This document shows, piece after piece, positions 6,744 to 12,919 of a DNA stretch of 12,919 nucleotides. Where the stretch lies: the NCBI GenBank assembly GCA_051007175.1, contig JBPCSL010000061.1, positions 1 to 12,919 of the forward strand. Direction: 5' to 3'. Within the stretch, counting starts at the first letter, position 1. Each line of letters starts with the position of its first letter. The stretch is from Mxb001 sp051007175. GTDB taxonomy: Bacteria; Actinomycetota; Actinomycetes; S36-B12. Made by a program: the position numbers and the translations under genes. The notes beneath the pieces were generated by a model. The model worked only from the letters and a program-made list of their open reading frames with translations, had not been told where the DNA came from and did no database searches.

Positions 6744-8168
6744 ATGGCCGATTCCTGGGACGACATCACCCCCGCGGGCAACACCGCGTGGGAGTCGCTG
6801 CCGCCCGGGCCGCGGCTGGCCCAGGCCCTCGCCGATGTTGATCCCGAGTCCTTGAGCGACTCCGCGCGCGTCAGCTACCTGCAGGCCACCGACCGGCTCA
6901 TCGGCTGGGCACACGTGCGGCAGGCCCGGGCGCTGGTGGCCGTTGCCGACGCGGTCGAGTCCGCGACGAGTCCCGGGCCGGGCATGACGTCCTCCCACCA
7001 GTCCTCGTGGGTGGCTGACGAGGTCGCTGCCGCCCTTCACATCGCCCCGCGCACGGCCACGATGCGCGTCAACGGCGCCCACGCCATCGTGCGTGACTGG
7101 CCGCGCCTCGGAGTCGAGGTCACCGCGGGGCGGATCACCCCCGCGCAGGCGCGCGAGATCTACGAGGGCGTCAGCGTCCTCTCCGGGCACGTCGACGCCG
7201 ACGGTGTCGACCTCAGCGAGCGCGCGGTCGCCGGTCTCGTGCGGATCGCGCCCAGCCTGCCCCCGGCACGCCTGCGCGAGCGGGTCGCGCGGATGGTGGC
7301 GTCGCTGGATCCCGAGGCCGCCGCGCGTCGACGTCGCGCGTCCGCACGCGACCTCACCGATGTTGTCGTCTGGCCGGAGAGCGATGGATTGGCCTGTCTC
7401 GCGGCGCGCGGTCCGGCAGCGGACGCCCTCGCCATGCGCGATCTCATCGATGCGCGCGCACGCGTGCTGAAGGAGGCCGCGCCGGACGCCGACGACCGCA
7501 CCCTGGGCCAGTGGCGCCATGCCGCGCTCATGGCCGCGTTCGGGCTCACGCCGGTCGGGGCGCCGCCTACAGTGACGCCGTCCGCGTGGGCGAATGAGGA
7601 TTCCCGCGCCACCGGCCTTGAGACGCCGACCGGAGCGCATCGCGTGACCGATCCGGTGCGCGCCCAGATCCGCGTCACCGTGCCCCTCGACACGCTGCTC
7701 GGCCTGGCCGAGACACCCGGGGAGCTCGAGGGCTACGGACCGCTCGATCCCGAGCTCGCCCGCGCGCTGGCCGCCGACGGCGACTGGATCCGGTGGATCA
7801 CCGACAGCGCCGGCGACTACCTCATCGACGAGGGCCGGCGGCGGTTCCCCGGCCGGCGGCTGGCGCGATTCCTCCGCTCCCGCGAGCGGCGGTGCAAGCA
7901 CCCCTCGTGCGGAGTGCGGTCGCATCGTGCGGATGCCGACCACCTGCCCGCGTACGCCGACGGGGGCCGCACCAGCGCCGCAGGCATGTCGCCGACCTGC
8001 CCGCGCCACAACCGGCACCGCGACGCGTCGCACTGGCAGGTCGAGGTCGACGGGCCGCGCGATCCCTCGGCTCCACCGGACCCCACGTGGATTTCCCCTC
8101 TCGGGAGGCGATACGAGACCGGCACTCCGCGGCCTCTCGTCACCGACTACGTCCCGCGTAGGACGTAG
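6744..8168 (+). CDS. DUF222 / 13E12-repeat family HNH endonuclease-like protein
   Basis: A 474-aa member of the actinobacterial 13E12 family: N-terminal DUF222 helical domain (about 25-340, including ADEVAAALHIAPRTATMRV at 91-109 and GRITPAQAREIYEGVSVL at 129-146) and a C-terminal HNH/zinc domain (about 375-432). C384, C389, C419 and H422 look like the zinc ligands, and D399-H400 is the first part of HNH. The usual later residues are not clear: G414 occupies the place of the central Asn, and N423 the second His of the HH pair. The family is multicopy in many actinomycetes and its biological role is unsettled; nuclease activity in this copy is doubtful. The ATG at 6744 has only a weak GGAAG upstream. 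No flanking repeats or integrase suggest that it is part of a mobile element here. Confidence 0.88.
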   Translation: MADSWDDITPAGNTAWESLPPGPRLAQALADVDPESLSDSARVSYLQATDRLIGWAHVRQARALVAVADAVESATSPGPGMTSSHQSSWVADEVAAALHIAPRTATMRVNGAHAIVRDWPRLGVEVTAGRITPAQAREIYEGVSVLSGHVDADGVDLSERAVAGLVRIAPSLPPARLRERVARMVASLDPEAAARRRRASARDLTDVVVWPESDGLACLAARGPAADALAMRDLIDARARVLKEAAPDADDRTLGQWRHAALMAAFGLTPVGAPPTVTPSAWANEDSRATGLETPTGAHRVTDPVRAQIRVTVPLDTLLGLAETPGELEGYGPLDPELARALAADGDWIRWITDSAGDYLIDEGRRRFPGRRLARFLRSRERRCKHPSCGVRSHRADADHLPAYADGGRTSAAGMSPTCPRHNRHRDASHWQVEVDGPRDPSAPPDPTWISPLGRRYETGTPRPLVTDYVPRRT

Positions 8169-8179
8169 GAGCGCGCCGA

Positions 8180-8207
8180 GTGACCGCATCGTCGCCTCGC
8201 GTAGGCT
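8180..8207 (+). promoter_or_regulatory. Predicted leaderless promoter of the P450-MFS operon
   Basis: GTGACC (8180-8185), a 16-nt spacer and TAGGCT (8202-8207), followed by only 6 nt to the GTG at 8214. This places the transcription start at the start codon. No Shine-Dalgarno is present, which agrees with a leaderless message. Confidence 0.55.
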
Positions 8208-8213
8208 GACAGG

Positions 8214-9515
8214 GTGCTGGACCTTAAGCGGGAAGCGCATATCGGAGCATCCATCGGCCTCTTCTGGGCGATCACCCGCGCCTACTCGCTCTTCGGCGAC
8301 CCCGGAGGCGAGCTCGAGACCACGGACGACCTCCTGGGCTTCGCCGCGCGCCTGCGCGAGCAGCCGGTCGTGCGCAGTCGGGGTCGCACGTCGTACACCG
8401 CCGACTACGAGGTCTGCGCCGCCGTCCTCAAGTCAGCCGATGCGTCCGCCGACATCCCCGACCCGCAGAACCCCCTGGAGTGGATCCTCTTCGGGCCCAG
8501 GCTGTCGCAGGACCGCATCGATCCGCTGCTCGACGCCATCATCGCCAAGGACGGTGCCGACCACGGGCGCATCCGCAAGCTCGTGCAGCCGGCGTTCACC
8601 CACCGGGTCATGCAGTCCTGGCGCGATGCCGCGCACCGCATCGCAGGCGAGCTCGTCGACGCACTGCCGAGCGACCGCCCCCTCGACCTCGTGCAGGACT
8701 GGGCCGCACCCCTGCCGATGGCAGTGATCTGCGAGGTCCTCGGCGTGCCCTTCACCGACCGGGCCACCTTCGCCACCTGGGGTGACACTCTCGCGACCGG
8801 CCTCGACCGGGCGCGCAGTCTGAGTCACGCGCGCGCCATGGACACCGCCTCGCGCGAGGTGACGTCGTACCTCGAGAGCCTGCTGCGCGAACGCCGTCGC
8901 AACCCCTCCGACGACCTCCTCTCAACCCTGGCGACCGCCGAGCTCGACGGTGACACGCTCACCGATCGCGACATCATCGCCACCGCGTCGTTCCTGCTCA
9001 TCGCGGGATTCGAGACGACGGTCAACCTCCTGGGCGCGGGCACCGAGGTGCTCATGCAGCATCCCGACCAGCTCGCGGAAGTGGCCGCCGACCACAGCCT
9101 CATCGGCGACATGACCGAGGAGGCGCTGCGCTACGTGTCGCCCGTGCAGTACACGTTCCGCACGGCGCTCGCCCCGATCGAGCTCCCGCACGGCGATGTC
9201 CTCGACACCGACAAGACGATGGTGCTCATCCTCGCCGGGGCCAACCGCGACCCCAGGGTCTTCCCCGATCCCGACCGCTTCGATATCCACCGCGACAACG
9301 CGCGGCGTCACCTGGCCTTCGGGTTCGGCGTTCATCACTGCCTCGGCGCCGCGTTGGCCCGCATGGAGGCCGAGGTCGCCTGGGAGCGCCTGCTCGCGCG
9401 GTTCCCCGACACCGCGGCATGGCAGCTCGCGGGAGAGCCTGTGCCGAACGCCGGCCGGATGATCCACGGCCTGCGCTCGCTGCCCGTGCGCCTCGGCGCC
9501 GCGGTCCACGCATGA
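8214..9515 (+). CDS. Cytochrome P450 monooxygenase
   Basis: Soluble bacterial class I-type P450 (433 aa) that would use reduced ferredoxin and O2 to hydroxylate a small hydrophobic substrate. All family signatures are intact: helix C DHGRIRKLVQPAF (116-128), I-helix AGFETT (264-269) with the acid-Thr pair for oxygen activation, K-helix E303-A-L-R306, and the haem loop FGFGVHHCLG (369-378) with C376 as thiolate ligand. No membrane anchor is present. No ferredoxin or reductase lies nearby, so redox partners must come from elsewhere. The start is GTG with no Shine-Dalgarno and a -10 6 nt upstream. It overlaps the MFS gene by ATGA, so the two are translationally coupled; a metabolite or toxicant modified by one and exported by the other is a reasonable inference. 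Substrate and CYP subfamily are not assignable here. Confidence 0.95.
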   Translation: MLDLKREAHIGASIGLFWAITRAYSLFGDPGGELETTDDLLGFAARLREQPVVRSRGRTSYTADYEVCAAVLKSADASADIPDPQNPLEWILFGPRLSQDRIDPLLDAIIAKDGADHGRIRKLVQPAFTHRVMQSWRDAAHRIAGELVDALPSDRPLDLVQDWAAPLPMAVICEVLGVPFTDRATFATWGDTLATGLDRARSLSHARAMDTASREVTSYLESLLRERRRNPSDDLLSTLATAELDGDTLTDRDIIATASFLLIAGFETTVNLLGAGTEVLMQHPDQLAEVAADHSLIGDMTEEALRYVSPVQYTFRTALAPIELPHGDVLDTDKTMVLILAGANRDPRVFPDPDRFDIHRDNARRHLAFGFGVHHCLGAALARMEAEVAWERLLARFPDTAAWQLAGEPVPNAGRMIHGLRSLPVRLGAAVHA

Positions 9516-10759
9516 GCCCGGGAGGATCCCCCGCTTCGACGACGAGGTGGGGGCCGATCTGGCTGCTCGAGCTCACCAACCTGCTCTCGGGCATGTCCAA
9601 CGGCGTGGTCACCATCGCCATCCCCTGGCTCGTGCTCGACCGCACCGGGTCCGTCGCGGCGGCCGGCCTCGTCGCGGCGATCTCGGCCCTGCCCGGCATC
9701 CTCGCCGCCCCGCTCGCCGGGTGGGCCGTCGATCACTTCGGCCGACGCATCGTGAGCATCACCTCCGACGTCCTCTCGGCCATCTCCGTCGCGGCGATCC
9801 CCACGGTCGCGATCTTCACCGACCTCACGCTGCCGTGGATCATCGCGCTCGCCATGCTCGGGGCGGTCTTCGATCCCGCGGGATACACCGCACGCAAGGC
9901 GCTCATCCCCGACGTCTCCGACGCAAGCGGCATGGGCATCACGCGACTCAATGGGATCCACGAGGGCGTCTTCAGTGTCGGCTGGGTCATCGGCCCGCTC
10001 GTGGGCTCCCTGCTCATCGCCACGCTCGGTGCCGCATCGGCGTTCTGGATTCCCTGCGTCCTCTTCGTGATCTCCGCGATCCTCATCGCGTTTCTCCACG
10101 TGGGCGACGCCGGCCAGGAGGCCAAGGCCGCGCGCGAGGAGGCCGGCGAGCCGCATCCGTCCGCCTGGCAGAACGCCGTCCTGGGCATCCGCATCATCTG
10201 GCATGACCACGCCCTGCGGGCGCTCATCCTCGCCGTCACGGTGCTCGGGGCCATCTACCTGCCGACGGAAACCGTCCTCCTGCCAGCCCACTTCGTCGCC
10301 ATCGACCAGCCGGAGTCGCTCGGACTGGTGCTCGCGGCGCTCTCCGCCGGGACGATCATCGGCGCCTTCGGATACGGGTGGCTCGCCCGTCGAGTGAAGC
10401 GCATCAACATCGCGCGCGGCGTACTCGTCGGCACGATCGTCTTCTACTTCCCGATCGCCCTGCTCCCTCCGCTACCTCTCATGGTTGCCGCCGGATTCGC
10501 GATCGGCCTGGCGTGGGGGCCGATGCAGCCGCTCATGAACACCGTCGTGCAGCGCCGCGTCGATCCCGATGCGCAGGGCCGCGTCTACGGCATCCAGAAT
10601 GCGCTCTTCTACGCGCTGCCGCCCGCCTTCATGCTCGTCACCGGGGTCGTGGCCGAGCACACCGGCGTCGCCCCCGTGCTCTTCGCGCTCTGGGTGCTCA
10701 TGGTCGTCGTTGGCCTGGGAGTGCTCATGGTGAAGAGCCTCCACGACATCGACGCGTGA
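9512..10759 (+). CDS. MFS transporter, probable drug/metabolite exporter
   Basis: Inner-membrane major facilitator of 415 aa with about 12 hydrophobic segments. The first spans roughly residues 14-42 and the last ends near 407, with a cytoplasmic loop around 196-220 between the halves. Motif A is LAGWAVDHFGRR (68-79) in the loop after helix 2, with D74 conserved. The layout resembles MFS_3-type exporters such as the enterobactin-exporter group, but the substrate is unknown. The ATG overlaps the P450 TGA (ATGA, 9512-9515), and this start places the first transmembrane helix at the expected distance. Reading open upstream is only P450 coding sequence in another frame. It depends on the P450 promoter, since none is seen just before it. 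Confidence 0.92.
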   Translation: MSPGGSPASTTRWGPIWLLELTNLLSGMSNGVVTIAIPWLVLDRTGSVAAAGLVAAISALPGILAAPLAGWAVDHFGRRIVSITSDVLSAISVAAIPTVAIFTDLTLPWIIALAMLGAVFDPAGYTARKALIPDVSDASGMGITRLNGIHEGVFSVGWVIGPLVGSLLIATLGAASAFWIPCVLFVISAILIAFLHVGDAGQEAKAAREEAGEPHPSAWQNAVLGIRIIWHDHALRALILAVTVLGAIYLPTETVLLPAHFVAIDQPESLGLVLAALSAGTIIGAFGYGWLARRVKRINIARGVLVGTIVFYFPIALLPPLPLMVAAGFAIGLAWGPMQPLMNTVVQRRVDPDAQGRVYGIQNALFYALPPAFMLVTGVVAEHTGVAPVLFALWVLMVVVGLGVLMVKSLHDIDA

Positions 10760-10775
10760 TCGCCTCCGCTAGATT
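10749..10775 (+). promoter_or_regulatory. Predicted near-leaderless promoter of the YbaK-type gene
   Basis: TAGATT (10770-10775) lies 8 nt before the ATG at 10784, so transcription would begin at or within a few bases of the start codon. TCGACG (10749-10754) is a possible -35 with a short 15-nt spacer. The element overlaps the end of the MFS gene. No Shine-Dalgarno is visible before the ATG. Confidence 0.5.
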
Positions 10776-10783
10776 CCTGCCCC

Positions 10784-11263
10784 ATGGCTGAGCAGGAGCA
10801 GGAATCCGTCATCCGCGTGCGCGAGGCGCTTGCCGCCGCAGGCGCACCCGGCCAGGTACGTCGCCTCGACGACACGGCGCGCACCGCCAAGGACGCGGCC
10901 GCCGCGCTCGGCATCGAGGTCGGCCAGATCGCGTCCTCGCTCATCTTCATGGCCGACGGCGAGGCCGTGCTCGTCGTGGCGTCCGGCGGCCATCGCGTCG
11001 ACACGGACAAGGTCGCGGCCATCCTCGGCGTCGACGAGGTCGGCAAGGCCACAGCCGACGACGTACGCGCGGCCACGAGCTTCGCGATCGGCGGCGTCGC
11101 GCCTGTTGGCCATCCTGCGCCGATCCGCACGATCGTCGACGTCGACCTGGGCCAGTACGACGAGGTGTGGGCGGCAGGCGGTCACCCGCACTACGTCTTC
11201 CCGACGACGTTCGACGAATTAGTGCGCATCACTGGCGGCACCCCCGCCGACGTCGGCGCCTGA
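10784..11263 (+). CDS. YbaK/EbsC-type aminoacyl-tRNA deacylase family protein
   Basis: A 159-aa single-domain protein of the YbaK/ProX editing superfamily, whose members hydrolyse mischarged tRNAs such as Cys-tRNA(Pro) or Ala-tRNA(Pro). Family blocks seen: TAKDAAAALGIEVGQIASSLIF (residues 34-55 in outline), LVVASGGHRVDTDKVA (62-77), the ATSFAIGGVAPVGHP block (97-111) holding the GxxPxGH motif, and a late AAGGHPHYVFPTTFDELVRITGG block. S51 stands where many members, including E. coli YbaK (K46), have a functionally important lysine, so substrate or activity may differ. The N-terminal 10 residues are polar and probably disordered. The gene begins 24 nt after the MFS gene but seems to have its own promoter. 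It converges on the TetR gene with a 13-nt gap and no obvious terminator hairpin. Confidence 0.85.
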   Translation: MAEQEQESVIRVREALAAAGAPGQVRRLDDTARTAKDAAAALGIEVGQIASSLIFMADGEAVLVVASGGHRVDTDKVAAILGVDEVGKATADDVRAATSFAIGGVAPVGHPAPIRTIVDVDLGQYDEVWAAGGHPHYVFPTTFDELVRITGGTPADVGA

Positions 11264-11276
11264 GTCCAGCCGCGCC

Positions 11277-11852
11277 TCAGCTCGGCACCATTGCCAGCAG
11301 GGCGGCCCGCAGCCGCGGAAGGCGCCTGCGGGCTTCCAGCTCCTGCAATGCGGCCTCGGCAGTGGCCGCGACGAGCAGGCGCGCGGTGTCGCGCGGCGAC
11401 GGGGTCACTCCTGCGAGGTCGGCCGCGAGCTCCAGTGCTGCCTGGTCGTTGCGCTCACGCACCAGGTCGGCGATCTCCGGGAGTGCGCGCGCCTGCAGGA
11501 GCATCGACCGCACTCCCGGCTGCTGGCGGCATCCGTCGAGAAAGGCGATGATCCGTGATCGCGCCCGCTCCGGCCCGCGGGGCATGTCGTGCGTAGTCGA
11601 GCGAATGCGCCCGAAGAGCTCGTCGTGGAAGCGTCGATGCAACTCCACGAGAAGTTCGGTGCGGTCGCTGAAGTGGACGTAGAAGGTCCCCTTCGCGTGA
11701 CCCGCTTCCCGGGTGACGGTCTCCACCGACAGGCCGGACAGCCCTTCCGCGTCCACGATGTCCGCCGCCGCATCCATGAGCTCCCGACGCGTCGGGTGAT
11801 CGCCTCCGGCGCGCGACCCGGGGCCGCGACGGCGCACCTGGGCGGTGCTCAT
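11277..11852 (-). CDS. TetR/AcrR family transcriptional regulator
   Basis: Ligand-responsive repressor of 191 aa. A basic N-terminal tail (RRRGPGSR) leads into the TetR DNA-binding domain: helix 1 RRELMDAAADIVDAEG (22-37), then the helix-turn-helix SVETVTREAGHAKGTFYVHF (42-61) with the family GTFYVHF recognition end. The C-terminal helices form a ligand/dimer domain with no recognisable ligand signature. Its ATG overlaps the TGA of the upstream alpha/beta hydrolase (ATGA, 11849-11852), so the two are one operon. The inverted repeat in that operon's promoter is the obvious candidate operator, which implies autoregulation released by the hydrolase's substrate or product. That link is inference from position. 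Confidence 0.9.
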   Translation of the reverse strand: MSTAQVRRRGPGSRAGGDHPTRRELMDAAADIVDAEGLSGLSVETVTREAGHAKGTFYVHFSDRTELLVELHRRFHDELFGRIRSTTHDMPRGPERARSRIIAFLDGCRQQPGVRSMLLQARALPEIADLVRERNDQAALELAADLAGVTPSPRDTARLLVAATAEAALQELEARRRLPRLRAALLAMVPS

Positions 11853-12649
11853 GCGGACGCCGATGTCGGCTCGGCGAGGAAGTCTCCCAGCACGGCGAGG
11901 AACTCATCCGGCATCTCGATATGGGGCTGATGCCCGCAGGGCATCGTGACCACCGTCGCGCCGGGCAGGGCCTTGGCCGCGCGCCGGCCATCGATGAGCC
12001 ATGGCAGGACCGGGTCTCGGGTGCCCCACACGAGAAGCGTCGGGACGCTCAGGCGCTCGGCCCCCGTGCGACCGTCGTGCTGGGGATCCGCGAAGCTGCG
12101 CCACATCGAGGCAAAGGTGCCCACCTGGCTCGGCGAGCGCGAGGCGGTCACGGCTCGCTCGCGCACCGCCGCCACGCCGGGAGTGGCCTTGCGCAGGTAC
12201 AGGCGCGGCAGCTGACGCATCACCGTCGGAGCTGCCCGTTCGCTGCCGAAGAGGCGGCATGTGGCAAACATGAAAGGCGTGCGCGGTGTGAACCCACCTG
12301 GATCGACGAGCACGAGCCTGCTCACCAGATCGGGACGAGCGATGGCTGTGCGCAGCGCCGCGAAGCCGCCGACGGAATTGCCGACGAGGGTGAAGGGGCC
12401 ATCACCGAGGGCTTCGAGCACGCCCGGCAGGAGATCGGCCAGCCCGCACGCGGTCACCTCCGCCGCGGGACCGCTCTCACCGTGACCGGGCCAGTCGACG
12501 GCATAGACGGTCCGCGTGCGCGCGAGGGCCGGGACGATGGCATCGAAGTCGCGATGGTCACCGCCATTGGCGTGCAGCAGCACGATGGCCGGACCGGCTC
12601 CGGTCCTATGCACGGCCACGTCACCGACCCTGAGAACCCCGTTCGTCAT
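11849..12649 (-). CDS. Alpha/beta-fold hydrolase
   Basis: A 266-aa cytosolic hydrolase. The oxyanion-region strand IVLLHANGGDHRDFD (22-36) is followed by the nucleophile elbow GNSVGG (90-95) with S92, the acid in WGTRDPVLP (208-216, D212) and the histidine in PCGHQPHIEMP (237-247, H240). The cap region 120-185 is helical and would set specificity; ester, epoxide, lactone and C-C bond substrates are all possible. I prefer the ATG at 12649, where TACTCT lies 6 nt upstream and makes a leaderless message. The in-frame ATG at 12664 adds five residues, but it lies upstream of the -10 and inside the operator. The gene heads an operon with the TetR regulator, a common pairing in which the regulator senses a substrate or product of the enzyme. 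Confidence 0.9.
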   Translation of the reverse strand: MTNGVLRVGDVAVHRTGAGPAIVLLHANGGDHRDFDAIVPALARTRTVYAVDWPGHGESGPAAEVTACGLADLLPGVLEALGDGPFTLVGNSVGGFAALRTAIARPDLVSRLVLVDPGGFTPRTPFMFATCRLFGSERAAPTVMRQLPRLYLRKATPGVAAVRERAVTASRSPSQVGTFASMWRSFADPQHDGRTGAERLSVPTLLVWGTRDPVLPWLIDGRRAAKALPGATVVTMPCGHQPHIEMPDEFLAVLGDFLAEPTSASA

Positions 12650-12655
12650 GCGGCG

Positions 12656-12684
12656 AGAGTACATGACTTACAGGTCATCTACTG
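12656..12684 (-). promoter_or_regulatory. Promoter of the hydrolase-tetR operon
   Basis: On the minus strand, TACTCT (12661-12656) is followed by CGCCGC and the ATG. CAGTAG (12684-12679) is a poor -35 at 17-nt spacing. A weak -35 together with an operator in the spacer fits a regulated promoter. Confidence 0.5.
12663..12678. promoter_or_regulatory. Inverted repeat, candidate TetR operator
   Basis: ATGACTTACAGGTCAT has perfect 5-bp arms ATGAC/GTCAT and a further matching pair inside. Two more matching pairs lie outside (12660-12661 with 12680-12681). It exactly fills the spacer between the predicted -35 and -10 of the hydrolase-tetR operon, the classic TetR-family operator position. Confidence 0.6.
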
Positions 12685-12741
12685 AGGAACGGCCACTGAG
12701 AGTGCCTGCGGCCATCCGCGCCCAGGCCCGCCGCAGAGCCC

Positions 12742-12747
12742 TATCCT
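12742..12747 (+). promoter_or_regulatory. Predicted -10 element, leaderless start
   Basis: TATCCT lies 7 nt before the ATG at 12755, with no Shine-Dalgarno. No convincing -35 is seen. It is about 64 nt from the inverted repeat, so TetR control of this side is possible but not indicated. Confidence 0.45.
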
Positions 12748-12754
12748 CTGCGGC

Positions 12755-12919
12755 ATGACTGACTCGATCGTCCCTGATACGAAGAACTGGACCTGGGTGC
12801 TCGAGAGGCGCTGCGAGGACTGCGGCTTCGACTCATCGACCTTCGACACCACGCAGGCGGGCCCGGCGATTCGCGATCTCGCAGACCGCTGGGAGGAGGT
12901 GCTCGTCCGGAGCGACGTC
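12755..12919 (+). CDS. DinB/YfiT-superfamily protein, partial (3' end beyond the right edge)
   Basis: Only the first 55 residues are present. PDTKNWTWVLERRCEDCGFD (7-26) matches the start of a common actinobacterial group annotated as DinB family proteins, four-helix-bundle metal-binding proteins related to B. subtilis DinB/YfiT and to mycothiol-dependent enzymes. This is not DNA polymerase IV despite the shared name. C20 and C23 form a CxxC pair typical of this group's N-terminus. IRDLADRWEEVL (40-51) is probably the first bundle helix. The metal-binding histidines would lie downstream of the window. It is divergent from the hydrolase-tetR operon and has its own likely leaderless promoter. 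Function is unknown. Confidence 0.75.
   Translation, partial: MTDSIVPDTKNWTWVLERRCEDCGFDSSTFDTTQAGPAIRDLADRWEEVLVRSDV

Noticed and set aside
6569..6784. N-terminal extension of the SRPBCC frame and overlap with the HNH gene.
   Set aside because: The family domain starts at 6568 with GAGGAAGGA upstream. The extension has no similarity and would overlap the divergent HNH start.
6438..8240. Minus-strand open frame of 600 codons opposite the DUF222-HNH gene.
   Set aside because: It is a shadow frame; the plus strand holds a complete DUF222-HNH protein with zinc ligands.
12755..12919. Second DNA polymerase IV gene because of the DinB family name.
   Set aside because: The sequence has none of the Y-family motifs. 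It matches the unrelated DinB/YfiT four-helix-bundle group.

Overview
The window is GC-rich with strong G/C bias at third codon positions. It carries an actinobacterial LexA box (TCGAAC-N4-GTTCGA), a DUF222/13E12-type HNH protein and several promoters whose -10 hexamer lies only 6-8 nt before the start codon. All of this points to an actinomycete (Actinomycetota). I cannot name the genus from the sequence.

Left part (1-5317, minus strand): an SOS mutagenesis operon. A TTGACG-N18-TACTGT promoter overlapped by a perfect LexA box drives a DUF6504 protein, a SAV_6107-type HEPN protein, the error-prone replicative-type polymerase DnaE2, and a Y-family DNA polymerase IV (DinB) cut by the left edge. 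The genes are 32, 6 and 16 nt apart. The usual DnaE2 partners ImuA' and ImuB are absent here. The Y-family member keeps its catalytic acids, and two small proteins of unknown function sit where accessory factors would be expected. This is the most interesting system in the window.

Middle (5349-8168): a class I methyltransferase reads away from the SOS promoter. It converges on a SRPBCC-fold protein, and their stop codons share one CTAG palindrome. A DUF222-HNH protein with a degenerate HNH motif follows, divergent from the SRPBCC gene.

Right part (8169-12919): a cytochrome P450 and an MFS exporter overlap by ATGA, which suggests a modify-and-export or detoxification unit. A YbaK-type editing-domain protein follows. 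On the minus strand, an alpha/beta hydrolase and a TetR regulator overlap by ATGA. Their promoter has an inverted repeat in the -35/-10 spacer, as expected for TetR autoregulation. A DinB/YfiT-superfamily protein, unrelated to polymerase IV, starts divergently and runs off the right edge.

No rRNA, tRNA, CRISPR array, insertion sequence or phage module was seen, and no non-coding stretch exceeds 300 bases. The largest gap is about 175 nt at 6569-6743.
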